This document shows positions 6,158 through 14,493 of a DNA stretch of 20,896 nucleotides, in pieces; position 1 is the first letter of the stretch, and every line of letters begins with the position of its first letter. Below the pieces are notes generated by a model, which searched no databases, had not been told where the DNA came from, and saw nothing but the letters and a program-made list of their open reading frames with translations. The DNA is from an uncultured Fibrobacter sp. (GTDB lineage Bacteria > Fibrobacterota > Fibrobacteria > Fibrobacterales > Fibrobacteraceae): the NCBI GenBank assembly GCA_937891805.1, contig CALATK010000064.1:1-20896 (forward strand), given 5' to 3'. The position numbers and the translations under genes were made by a program.

Positions 6158-7654
6158 ATGACTATCACATTAAAAAACGTTTCCTTCTCCTACACGGAAT
6201 CTCTTGACGATGCCGTCATCAAGAACTTGAATTTTGAAATCAAGTCCGGTGAATGCGTTGTGCTTGTAGGCGAATCGGGCTGCGGCAAGACGACAATCTC
6301 TAAGTTGATCAACGGGCTTATTCCGCTTTATCAATCGGGAACGATGTCGGGTGACGTATTGCTCGGCGACAAGAATTCCGCCGACATGATGCTTGCCGAA
6401 ATTTCAAGACATGTGGGTTCCGTTTTCCAGAATCCCCGTTCGCAGTTTTTCAATATCGATACCGATAGTGAAATCGCCTTTGGCTGTGAAAACTTGGGAA
6501 TGGATCCGGAAGAAATCCGGGAGCGCGTGGATCGCGTCGTGAAGGAATTCCACATAGAACATCTGGTGGGCAGGAACATCTTTCACCTTTCCGGCGGAGA
6601 AAAGCAGAAAATCGCCTGCGCCTCGGTCTCTGCGACCGATCCCGAAATTTTCGTTCTCGACGAGCCTTCGGCTAATCTTGACTTGAAAGCAGTCGCAGAC
6701 CTCGCCGGAATCATCAAGTTCTGGAAATCTCGCGGCAAGACCGTTGTTATCGTGGAGCACCGCATCCATTACCTGCGAGACATTGCAGACCGGATTTGCT
6801 ATGTAAAAGACGGTCGCATTGCGCATGAATGGACTCCTGCGGAACTCGAAGCGAAAGGCCCGGAATATGCGGCAAGCCTCGGCCTGCGCTGTGTCAACTT
6901 GAAACAACTAGGTGAAACAGAAGATGCCCGCCTGCGCGGGCATGACAAGAAAGGTGTCATTGCGACCCTGAACTCGTTTCAGGGGAAGCAATCTCCTGTC
7001 GACGAGTTCACCTTCAACAACCTTCATTTCGCCTACAATCGCAATTTCCCTGTTTTAGACATTCCGGAGCTTTCACTCCCCCGCTATCAAATCACTGCCA
7101 TTATCGGCCATAATGGTGCTGGCAAATCGACGCTGGCCCAGGTGCTATGCGGGCTTCGCGGGACTTGGCGTCAAAAACGCAAGGCCCGTAAGTACGGGGC
7201 GTACTTGATTATGCAGGATGTAAACCACCAACTGTTTACAGAAAGCGTCCTTGACGAAATCTTGCTGGGCATGAATCTGCAAGATGAAAACGCCGCCCTT
7301 GAAATCCTTGAAAGGCTTAACCTGAAAGAATACGCTAGCTGCCACCCGATGGCGCTTTCGGGTGGGCAAAAACAGCGTGTTGCAATCGGTAGTGGCGTTT
7401 CTAGCGGTCGCGAAATTGTTGTATTTGATGAACCCACCAGTGGCCTTGACTATAGACAAATGCTGGCCGTATCGGCGACTCTCCAGAAATTGGCAGCCAC
7501 CGGAAAAACGCTACTCGTGATTACTCACGACCCCGAATTCATTCTAAACTGTTGCGACAACGTTATACGCATGGAGCACGGCAACATCGCCGAACAATAC
7601 CCGTTGCATGGTAACTGTGAACGGCTCATTTGCACAATGACGGAATCCTATTAG
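6158..7654 (+). CDS. Fused ECF ATPase (EcfA-EcfA' tandem ABC protein)
   Basis: Two ABC ATPase domains in one 498-residue chain would power the ECF importer. Domain 1: Walker A GESGCGKTT (38-46), Q-loop Gln91, signature LSGGE (144-148), Walker B FVLDEP (165-170), switch His201. Domain 2: Walker A GHNGAGKST (317-325), signature LSGGQ (400-404), Walker B VVFDEP (421-426), switch His457. All catalytic motifs are intact, so both sites should hydrolyse ATP. The linker at about residues 255-280 is encoded by two REP-like repeats in frame. The ATG at 6158 gives a normal ABC start (MTITLKNVSFSY). A longer reading from TTG 6116 would translate another repeat and is judged artificial, though neither start has a Shine-Dalgarno sequence. 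The stop overlaps the stop of the convergent barrel gene. Confidence 0.9.
   Translation: MTITLKNVSFSYTESLDDAVIKNLNFEIKSGECVVLVGESGCGKTTISKLINGLIPLYQSGTMSGDVLLGDKNSADMMLAEISRHVGSVFQNPRSQFFNIDTDSEIAFGCENLGMDPEEIRERVDRVVKEFHIEHLVGRNIFHLSGGEKQKIACASVSATDPEIFVLDEPSANLDLKAVADLAGIIKFWKSRGKTVVIVEHRIHYLRDIADRICYVKDGRIAHEWTPAELEAKGPEYAASLGLRCVNLKQLGETEDARLRGHDKKGVIATLNSFQGKQSPVDEFTFNNLHFAYNRNFPVLDIPELSLPRYQITAIIGHNGAGKSTLAQVLCGLRGTWRQKRKARKYGAYLIMQDVNHQLFTESVLDEILLGMNLQDENAALEILERLNLKEYASCHPMALSGGQKQRVAIGSGVSSGREIVVFDEPTSGLDYRQMLAVSATLQKLAATGKTLLVITHDPEFILNCCDNVIRMEHGNIAEQYPLHGNCERLICTMTESY
6921..6996. repeat. Two REP-like repeats (d and e) inside the fused ECF ATPase gene
   Basis: Copy d has stem ATGCCCGC (6924-6931) / GCGGGCAT (6936-6943), in inverted orientation relative to copies a-c. 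Copy e (6956-6996) begins GTCATTGCGACC and ends GCAATCTCC, with an inner palindrome CCCTGAA-CTCG-TTTCAGGG. The two are head to head and both are translated without stop codons, giving the interdomain linker residues (RLRGHDKKGVIATLNSFQGK and flanks). Confidence 0.85.
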
Positions 7655-8865
7655 AAATAATACTTCGCTTTCGCCCAGATTTCGCGGTTCTTGTCGTAGC
7701 CTGCGAGTTGCCCGCGCTTGCCGCCAAAGTGGTCGTAGCCGAGCGAAATCATTACCTGGTCAGTGACGGAGTAATCGCCCGAAACGCGTGCGTAATAAGC
7801 AAGGTTGTCGATGTCGAACATGCCGTAGAGCGAAAGCTTGAGCGTGTTGTTCAGGAGTTCCTTTGAAATACGGAAGGTCATTTCAGAAGAATTCTTTTCG
7901 GCAGCAAATTTGTCTGAATAGTCAGCGATATACTTGTGCAAATACTGCACCATGAAAGTCCAGTTGTCGCCGGCGTACCAGTCGATTCCACCGAGCGCAT
8001 TGAACGTGTTCTTGCGGGCGTAATCGAGGTTGCTTGCGTAACCGAGCGCTTCGCCGAAGTATTCTGCGATTTCGGCACGCAGCACGAATTCGCCGACAGG
8101 CATCGAAAGGTCGCCACCGATCATGGTCATGGTTTCGTGAATGCCGTGGATGACAATAGAATCCTTGACGGGGTCGTAGCCTGCGACCGTAACGGGCGAC
8201 TGGTTATGCGTATGAAGCGCCGAAATGGAGAAATCCAGATTCGAGAGGAAGAACGAAACTCGCGTTCCGAAATCTCCGTTCTTGAATTTGGCATCGGGAC
8301 CTTCTGGGAAATCGATGCTCGCTTTTTCGGGCAATTCAGGACGCCAGGGGTTTTCTTCTTGCATGGGCATCTGGAAATATCGCGGCACGGGCACGTAAAC
8401 GATTTCGGCATTTACACGCTCGCCGGGGTACTTGATACGGAAACCGTCGACAGCCATGCGCATGTCGTCGTAGTCACTCGACATGAACTCGGTGTAGTCT
8501 ACTGGCGAAATCAGGTCGGTAACGCGAAGCCCGTCGGCAACGCCCCATACCACAATCTGGCGGCCTGCACGAATTTCAAGAAAGTCGTTCTGGTAGTTGA
8601 AATACGCTTCTTGCAACTGCACGCCGGTGCGGTCTTCGAGAATGCTGTTGTGCACGCCATTCAGGCTTGCAAACAGGTAAGCGTTCTCGTAGTCCACGCG
8701 GAGTTCCGCACGCAGGCGCGTCCGCGACGTGGTAAAATCGTGCGGATGCTGCGTCTGCACGGCGTGATACGTGTCCACGAACCCATTGAATTGAAACGGG
8801 CTTTCTTGGGCGAAGGCTGCGACAGCGGCCGCCAATAACAATGCTGCTAGAGATTGCTTCGTCAC
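7651..8865 (-). CDS. Outer-membrane beta-barrel protein (DUF1302-like)
   Basis: A 404-residue protein with a signal peptide (hydrophobic run, then AAFA; cleavage probably after Ala19). The rest is rich in alternating amphipathic strands and ends in an aromatic C-terminal strand (WAKAKYYF), typical of barrels handled by the BAM machinery. The segment GRQIVVWGVADGLRVTDLIS, followed by PVDY, resembles the signature of DUF1302-type barrels found with RND/MMPL exporters and LolA-like proteins. It is last in the operon after those two genes, which supports a joint envelope transport role; the cargo is unknown. The start chosen is GTG at 8863-8865, with AAGGAG 7 bases upstream. A longer frame to 8964 only translates repeats. 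Its stop overlaps that of the convergent ATPase gene. Confidence 0.75.
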   Translation of the reverse strand: MTKQSLAALLLAAAVAAFAQESPFQFNGFVDTYHAVQTQHPHDFTTSRTRLRAELRVDYENAYLFASLNGVHNSILEDRTGVQLQEAYFNYQNDFLEIRAGRQIVVWGVADGLRVTDLISPVDYTEFMSSDYDDMRMAVDGFRIKYPGERVNAEIVYVPVPRYFQMPMQEENPWRPELPEKASIDFPEGPDAKFKNGDFGTRVSFFLSNLDFSISALHTHNQSPVTVAGYDPVKDSIVIHGIHETMTMIGGDLSMPVGEFVLRAEIAEYFGEALGYASNLDYARKNTFNALGGIDWYAGDNWTFMVQYLHKYIADYSDKFAAEKNSSEMTFRISKELLNNTLKLSLYGMFDIDNLAYYARVSGDYSVTDQVMISLGYDHFGGKRGQLAGYDKNREIWAKAKYYF

Positions 8866-8883
8866 TTTATTTCTCCTTAATTT

Positions 8884-8967
8884 GTCATTCCCGACTTGGT
8901 CGGGAATCTCCTTTTCTACTAAAAAAATGTTTTGTAAAGGGGAGATGCCCGCCTTCGCGGGCATGAC
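8884..8967. repeat. Inverted pair of REP-like palindromes (copies f and g)
   Basis: Copy f has stem ATTCCCGAC (8887-8895) / GTCGGGAAT (8899-8907). Copy g has stem ATGCCCGC (8945-8952) / GCGGGCAT (8957-8964). They are in opposite orientation, separated by 29 bases, so the pair could also fold as one larger hairpin. They fill the 120-base gap between the LolA-like and barrel genes, a typical place for paired REP units that shape mRNA stability. Confidence 0.85.
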
Positions 8968-8985
8968 AAAAGTGGGGATAGTTCC

Positions 8986-9768
8986 TTATAAACCTCTTTC
9001 TAAGCGCGGGACGGTGAATGTCTTTGCGTCTAGCGGAATGTTGAACTTGATGTCGCCGAATTCAAGGAGCGTCTTGTGGTTGGTCTGCACGTTTTCCATG
9101 CTCATCTTGGCGATAGACCAGAAGCCGTCAACCTGAACCACGTTTTCGACTTTCAGCGGGCGGTGCAACTTGCCGAGCTTGTCGTAGTATTCCACCTTGG
9201 CGGCAATCAGGCAGTCCTTGCGAATCCAGGAAATTTTCTTCGAGAAGATTTCGTCGCCTTTTTTCGGCACAGATTCAACTACCCAGCAATCGATTCCGTC
9301 TACCTTTTCTTCGCGGAGGAGCTTGTGCGTGTCTTCGTCGATGTTGCGCTGGCCAACGTCGTCGTAAGTGAAGTCGGAACCCATGAAGTAATCCGTCTTG
9401 GAGCTCTTTCCGCTAATGCGGCGCGTCTTTTTCATGGCGGGCAGGTAAAGCCATTTGTCGTCATCCTTGTTGATGTCGTCGTAATCGACGGTCAGGAATC
9501 CCGTGCCCTTTACGTCGTTGGGGTAGCGGAAGAACATAATCTGCTTGGTGTCCTTGCCCACATCCATTGCGAACGAGGTAATCTTGCGTTCGCGCCTGGC
9601 TCCGCTCTTGTTGATGAGAGTCATTGAGAGTTCGGAACTGCGGGTGTCGCCATCGGGGCGGTCATGTACCTTCTGTACAATGTCTCGACCGGTCAATGTT
9701 TCTGCGCTCACCATGGCGCTCAAGGCGACAATAATTGTCGCGGCTGTTTTTGCGAATTTCATATTCAT
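8986..9768 (-). CDS. LolA-like periplasmic outer-membrane lipoprotein-sorting protein
   Basis: A 260-residue exported protein: signal peptide [22 protein letters not shown] with likely cleavage after Ala22. The mature part has the pattern of the LolA-like family that accompanies RND transporters. Visible are [20 protein letters not shown] near the start, the [20 protein letters not shown] stretch, [18 protein letters not shown], and [14 protein letters not shown]. Such proteins have a half-open beta barrel that binds lipid or another hydrophobic ligand in the periplasm. Here it probably passes ligand between the RND protein and the barrel; the ligand is unknown. It starts 9 bases after the RND stop, with AGGAG overlapping that stop, so translation is coupled. 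It is not the housekeeping LolA, which is smaller and lacks this context. Confidence 0.82.
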   Translation of the reverse strand: MNMKFAKTAATIIVALSAMVSAETLTGRDIVQKVHDRPDGDTRSSELSMTLINKSGARRERKITSFAMDVGKDTKQIMFFRYPNDVKGTGFLTVDYDDINKDDDKWLYLPAMKKTRRISGKSSKTDYFMGSDFTYDDVGQRNIDEDTHKLLREEKVDGIDCWVVESVPKKGDEIFSKKISWIRKDCLIAAKVEYYDKLGKLHRPLKVENVVQVDGFWSIAKMSMENVQTNHKTLLEFGDIKFNIPLDAKTFTVPRLERGL

Positions 9769-9777
9769 ATTTTTCTC

Positions 9778-12153
9778 CTATTTTCCAAAAATCTTGAATT
9801 TCTTGATTAAAAGCGGTGTCACGAAGAGGTCTGCGAGCAGTGCCGAGACAAGGCCCACGAACACCACGAAACCGAAGTTGAACATCTGCGTTGCGGCTGA
9901 GGTGGTAAAGCCCGCAAAGGTCGCCACCATGATAATCGTCGTCATCACGAGAGCCGGGCCCGCCGTGCGGAACACGTTGAGAATCGATTCGCGGTAATCG
10001 TGGGTGCGGTCAAATTCCACATGCCCATGGTTGATAAAGTGAATCGTGTCGTCAACGGAAAGGCCGATAATCATCGGGATGAGTGTCGCTGTCATCATGT
10101 CAAGCGGAATGTCCGTGAGCCCGAGATAACCGCCCACGAAAATACCCGGCGCAATGTTCGGAATCAGGCAGATAAGGCCCGTGCGAATGCTGCCGAAAAC
10201 GATCATCAAAAGGACTGCCACGATGACCACGGAAATCAGGAATGACGTCATCTGGCCGACTTCCAGGTACTGCTGCATGGCGGTGAACTGCGGCAAGTTA
10301 CCCACGGCAGTCACCTTTGCGTCCGGGTAAAGCTTGCGCGCGAAATTCTGCAAGTCCTCGATTTCCTTCTGGAGTTCGTTGGAGTTGTAGCTCGAAATTT
10401 CAATCATCAGGCGGAGCTTCTTGTAATCGTAATCCATCCAGTAGCTCGCTTCGCTGCCGCCAGCGTTTTCGTAGAGCAAAAGCAGTTGCGCGACTTCTTC
10501 TTCAGTTTCGGGAATGGCGTATTTGTCCTGACGATTTTCATTCAGCGTGCGGTCCAAATCCTTGACGATATCAAGAATGGAGGTAGAACGCTTGGTAAGC
10601 GGGTACTTGCCTGCGTATTCCTGCAACTGTTCCAACTTTTTAAGATTTTCGACTTCCTTGGCCTTGTCATTTGCGCCAAAGTCAATCACCAAGTCGTAAG
10701 AGTAGAAGCTTCCGATTTCGGATTCTGCCACGTAGAGCATCTTGTTCACGTATTCGACCTTGCGGCCCATGGTGCGTTCCACGTCAAAGGCGGGTTCTAT
10801 CTTGGCGAGTCCGAAAACAGAAATTGCTGTCACGACGGCGAATACGATGGCGATGGGCTTTCCATGCCCGAGAACGAACCTGCCGATAGAATCGAGAATG
10901 ACTCCCATGCGCGTGTCGCCACGTTCAAGTACCTTGGCGTTTGGCTTCTTGTCTTTACCGAAACTCAGAAGAATCGGCGAAATGGTCAACGCTACAAGCA
11001 AAATGAATCCGACCGCAATCGACGAGAGAATGCCCACGGAGCGAATCGGCTTGAGCATCACCGAAAGGAAACTGAGCAATGCGACAATCGTGGTAAGACC
11101 CGAGAACAGCACCGACCAGCCTGTTTCACGCATGGCGTAAAGCACCGATTCCTTGCGCTTGCCCGTAAGCATCATGTTCTTGCGGAAGAACGAGTTGATG
11201 TGAATGTTGTATGCAATCGAGACGGCGAAGGCCAAGATCACGGGCACCATGATGTTGGTCGCATCCATGTAAAGCCCGAGATAACCCACCAGGCCAAATG
11301 TCATGATGACACCCGCAAAAGTCGTAATCAGCGGAGAGACAATTCCGCGGAGCGAACGCGTCACCAAGAACATCACGATGATGGCGCAGAGAATCGTCAT
11401 GATGAAAATGCGGCCCATTTCTTCGCCGATGTATTTCAGCTTCTGGAAACTCAGGTAGGGCATGCCTGTAGCACGCGGGTGCAGCGGCGCATACTTTTCC
11501 TTCGCGATGATTTCAGTTGTTTCACGGCCCGTCTGCATGTCGGGAGCTTCCGCCTTTTCGCCTTTGGCTTCGCCTTCGGCCTTCCAAACGGAATCTTCGG
11601 GGAAGGGGCGCAGCTTGATGTTGATGAAGGCCTGCTTGCGGTCACTTGAAATCAGCTTCTTCGCCAGTTCCGGCTTGTCGGCCAGGCGTTTTTCGATTTC
11701 GGCAAGCCCCGCCTCGTCCGTCGGGATTTCTTCAGGCACAATCTGCGTAATTTCCATGCCCTCTTCGGTGCCGAGCATGTATTCCAAATCGACAATTGAA
11801 GTCGCCTTGCCGTCGGAGTACGAGAGGCTGTCGCGCAGTTCGTTGGAAAGTTCGCGCAAAAGTTTTAGGTTGTCCGGCGTCAAGATGGAATGGTCGCTCT
11901 CGACCAGCACGCCCACGAAATAGTCGTTACCGAAAGTTTCCTTGAACTTGTCGGTTTCCACAAGCATCGGGTCGCCCTCGATAAAGTAGCTGTCCCACGA
12001 CGCCTCGACGTAGATTTTTTTCATGCCCACGATCGAAACCGCAAGCAAAACGACAAACGCCACCAGCAAAATGGCGCGGTGATTGAGCAAGAATTCGCCA
12101 AAACGGCCGAACCGCTCGTTGATTCTTTCAATGTTGATTTTTGGAAGGCTCAT
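9778..12153 (-). CDS. RND/MMPL family transporter (HAE3-type predicted exporter)
   Basis: A 791-residue inner-membrane protein with the RND two-fold layout: helix 1 at about 27-44, a large periplasmic loop, a block of helices, then the same plan again. The second half carries GLSVDDTIHFINH, whose aspartates are the expected proton-relay residues. The equivalent first-half segment (FAVSIAYNIHINS) lacks the Asp. The first loop has a low-complexity insert (EGEAKGEKAEAPD). This type moves lipids or other hydrophobic compounds and often pairs with LolA-like proteins. The ATG at 12153 has AGAGGA upstream. A longer frame to 12267 lies inside the receptor gene and is rejected. It lies 13 bases after the receptor stop and 9 bases before the LolA-like gene. 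Confidence 0.85.
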   Translation of the reverse strand: MSLPKINIERINERFGRFGEFLLNHRAILLVAFVVLLAVSIVGMKKIYVEASWDSYFIEGDPMLVETDKFKETFGNDYFVGVLVESDHSILTPDNLKLLRELSNELRDSLSYSDGKATSIVDLEYMLGTEEGMEITQIVPEEIPTDEAGLAEIEKRLADKPELAKKLISSDRKQAFINIKLRPFPEDSVWKAEGEAKGEKAEAPDMQTGRETTEIIAKEKYAPLHPRATGMPYLSFQKLKYIGEEMGRIFIMTILCAIIVMFLVTRSLRGIVSPLITTFAGVIMTFGLVGYLGLYMDATNIMVPVILAFAVSIAYNIHINSFFRKNMMLTGKRKESVLYAMRETGWSVLFSGLTTIVALLSFLSVMLKPIRSVGILSSIAVGFILLVALTISPILLSFGKDKKPNAKVLERGDTRMGVILDSIGRFVLGHGKPIAIVFAVVTAISVFGLAKIEPAFDVERTMGRKVEYVNKMLYVAESEIGSFYSYDLVIDFGANDKAKEVENLKKLEQLQEYAGKYPLTKRSTSILDIVKDLDRTLNENRQDKYAIPETEEEVAQLLLLYENAGGSEASYWMDYDYKKLRLMIEISSYNSNELQKEIEDLQNFARKLYPDAKVTAVGNLPQFTAMQQYLEVGQMTSFLISVVIVAVLLMIVFGSIRTGLICLIPNIAPGIFVGGYLGLTDIPLDMMTATLIPMIIGLSVDDTIHFINHGHVEFDRTHDYRESILNVFRTAGPALVMTTIIMVATFAGFTTSAATQMFNFGFVVFVGLVSALLADLFVTPLLIKKFKIFGK

Positions 12154-12166
12154 TGTATCCTCTTTT

Positions 12167-14401
12167 TTATCTAAAACTGTATCGGATCTTTGTCGCAAAT
12201 GTGCGGCCGGGTTTACTTTCGCCGTACTTGTCGTAAACGGTTTCGTCCATAAAGTTGTCGACCTCAAAACTCCAGGCGAGTTTGTTATCCCAAACAGAGT
12301 ATTCTATGCCCAAATCTTGTGAGAAAGACGCTTCGATTTTGCGGCTCTGGCGAGAACTGACTCGCCAACCGTAATAGTATTCGTCGGTATAGTTGGCAGC
12401 CCACCAGAACTTGACAAAATCGTTCCTGTTGAGTATATCACCCATGTGGAATTCGGCAAGGAAGTTCATGAAGAATCGTGGAATGTTCGGAATGATTGCG
12501 TCTTTGGAAATTCCCTGCTTGGCGTTGTAATCAATGTTGCGTAAGTCCTGGAAAGTCCAGTTCGTGCCAAGTAGCACCCATTCATTAACGTCTAGCTTGA
12601 CATCGCCCTCGTAGCCCCAGCCGCGAATGGGCTCCATGTTAAAGTATGGTACAGACATTAGGGCGGAACTCATATAATGAATGCGGTTCTTGTAGTAGGT
12701 GTAAAACGCATCGACGTCTAGACGGAGTCTTGCTACAAGGGGGAGCTCCTGCAGGTCAAGCGAAAAGCCGGCATTGATGTTGTCTGATTCTTCAGGTTTC
12801 AATCCGGGAGCTGCACCGATTCCTGCGCCGTCACCAAAGAGTTCATCAGGAGTGGGGAGCCGTACGGAATGCTGGTAAGAGGCTTTTAGTGTTAGGGGCT
12901 CTACCACATTAAAACTTAGGCTTTCATCGTAGGCATAATCATGGTAATCTGTTTTTTCTATGGTGGGCTCAACAAGGGCACTGTAGGTTCCCTTTGATAT
13001 TTCGGCCTTCATATAATGAACCTTGAAACCAATCATATTCTGGAATTTCCAGAAGCTGTTTTCTAGTGAAAGTCCGCTGGTTACCGAAATCCGTTTTCCC
13101 GGGAATCCTGCGATGTTAAAGCCCACCGATTCTGATCCGAAGTCGTCTTCCGGTTTTTCTTTGTAGTAGCGGAATAGGGTGTTCCAGTAAATAAATTGTT
13201 TTTTGAATAATTCATAGTCGAGATTCAGCAAGTCATTGAAATTGTAGGCTTCAACAGTGCGGAGCCGCGGAAGTCCCATCGAAGAAAGTTCACCAATATT
13301 TTTGTTGGCGGTATCGCAAGAAATCCAATTGCGGCAATGGGTCTTTGTTGTATCAATAACCTTGTTTTTATTGTAATCAAAGGAGAAAAAGTCTCCGAAT
13401 CTTAGGCCCTTTATAAACAAATCAGCCTTGTCTAGCCCAAATGTGGCTCCAACGCTGCGGGAATTCATTTCGGTTTCCGTTATCCGGTAAGAAACGCCTT
13501 GCACCTCTTTCCATGTTGCTCCGTAACTTACCCCAAGAGAAATCTGGTCAAACCATGCTTTGTTTAGGTTTGCGAAAGCTTGTACGCTTGTTGATGTATA
13601 GTGATCATGGTCGCGAATGACAGAAGTATCCTGGCCTTCGCTGCCCTTCATATAGGGGGATGTAAATTCATAATCGTTGTCGGAATGGTTGAAATAGCCC
13701 GATACACCGACTTCAAGACTTGTGCCGCCTGCAATGCTGTCAATCAGGTGGCTTGCGCTTACCGAGGCCTTGTGTGTGTTGAAGCTTGAAAGACTATAAG
13801 AAGCATCTATGGCATTAACAGAACGTTTTTTGGTAACGATGTTTACGGCTCCGCCAGCGCCATCTGTAGCGAATCGGGCGGGTACATAGCCCTTGTAAAC
13901 TTCAATGTCTGCAATCTGGTCAATGGGAATGTCGTCAAGTCCTAAGTTGCCCTGCGTTTCGACAGGAACTCCGTTCACCAGCACCTTGATGTTCTTTCCC
14001 TCAAAGCCACGAATATTGATTTTTCCTTCGCTTCCCATACCGCCGGACTTGCGAACCTTCACACCCGATGTAGAGTTGATGGCCTTAGAGATGGTCTTGC
14101 TTGTGTTCTGCATTTCTGCCGCATCTATAGTCGCAACAGACTCCATCTTTTTGGCTTGCTTTACTTGTTCCGCCTCTACGTCGGATTCTACGGAAAGCTC
14201 ATCTAGCTGAGTTACATTGTCTGAGTCTGAGCCATTCGTGTTGCTACTTGCGACCTTGTCTTCGGCAACTTCGTTGGCGGATTCTTCCAGAAAATCGTCT
14301 ATGGAGGTGATTTCGTCATCTTGCGCATAGGCCGCTATGGAACCAAATGCTGCCATAATAATCGCAAGTGTTGTTGCCTTATATGTGTTCATCTTTTTCA
14401 T
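12167..14401 (-). CDS. TonB-dependent outer-membrane receptor
   Basis: A 744-residue gated channel for import of a large substrate, probably a ferric chelate given the neighbours. A signal peptide ends near AYA (26). An acidic, Ser/Asn-rich stretch follows, with a possible TonB box around QLDELSVESD (65-74). The plug domain spans about 88-192, with GKINIRGFEGKNIKVLVNGV, the IADIEVYKGYVPARF segment and GAGGAVNIVTKK, all family hallmarks. The 22-strand-type barrel ends in a terminal Phe-Arg (TKIRYSFR). Two cysteines spaced HCRNWISC near residues 355-362 may form a disulfide in an external loop. No N-terminal signalling domain is present. The start could be Met1 (14401) or Met4 (14392); neither has a clear Shine-Dalgarno sequence. 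It follows the lipoprotein gene across a hairpin and precedes the RND gene by 13 bases. Confidence 0.93.
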   Translation of the reverse strand: MKKMNTYKATTLAIIMAAFGSIAAYAQDDEITSIDDFLEESANEVAEDKVASSNTNGSDSDNVTQLDELSVESDVEAEQVKQAKKMESVATIDAAEMQNTSKTISKAINSTSGVKVRKSGGMGSEGKINIRGFEGKNIKVLVNGVPVETQGNLGLDDIPIDQIADIEVYKGYVPARFATDGAGGAVNIVTKKRSVNAIDASYSLSSFNTHKASVSASHLIDSIAGGTSLEVGVSGYFNHSDNDYEFTSPYMKGSEGQDTSVIRDHDHYTSTSVQAFANLNKAWFDQISLGVSYGATWKEVQGVSYRITETEMNSRSVGATFGLDKADLFIKGLRFGDFFSFDYNKNKVIDTTKTHCRNWISCDTANKNIGELSSMGLPRLRTVEAYNFNDLLNLDYELFKKQFIYWNTLFRYYKEKPEDDFGSESVGFNIAGFPGKRISVTSGLSLENSFWKFQNMIGFKVHYMKAEISKGTYSALVEPTIEKTDYHDYAYDESLSFNVVEPLTLKASYQHSVRLPTPDELFGDGAGIGAAPGLKPEESDNINAGFSLDLQELPLVARLRLDVDAFYTYYKNRIHYMSSALMSVPYFNMEPIRGWGYEGDVKLDVNEWVLLGTNWTFQDLRNIDYNAKQGISKDAIIPNIPRFFMNFLAEFHMGDILNRNDFVKFWWAANYTDEYYYGWRVSSRQSRKIEASFSQDLGIEYSVWDNKLAWSFEVDNFMDETVYDKYGESKPGRTFATKIRYSFR

Positions 14402-14426
14402 TGTGCGCTATAGCTTTTTTTGCGGT

Positions 14427-14462
14427 AAAATCCGCCCCTGCTTTGGGACAGGAACGGATTTT
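14427..14462 (-). terminator. Hairpin between lipoprotein and receptor genes, possible attenuator
   Basis: AAAATCCGCCCCTG (14427-14440) and CAGGAACGGATTTT (14449-14462) flank an 8-base loop. In the minus-strand transcript the 14-base stem pairs completely, counting two G-U pairs, and ends in UUUU. It would act as an intrinsic terminator or partial terminator. It lies in the 92-base gap, so the lipoprotein message could be more abundant than that of the receptor and downstream genes, and the receptor may have its own start downstream of it. Confidence 0.7.
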
Positions 14463-14493
14463 GTGTTTTATGAGGATAAACGTTTATTGTTGC

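Noticed and set aside
7936..8838. Plus-strand open frame of 300 codons opposite the barrel gene
   Set aside because: Shadow of the outer-membrane protein gene, which has a signal peptide, a ribosome binding site and a barrel C-terminus.
10486..11649. Plus-strand open frame of 387 codons opposite the RND gene
   Set aside because: It is antisense to a clear RND transporter; its composition (many His, Arg, Asp) is that of a reverse-strand shadow.
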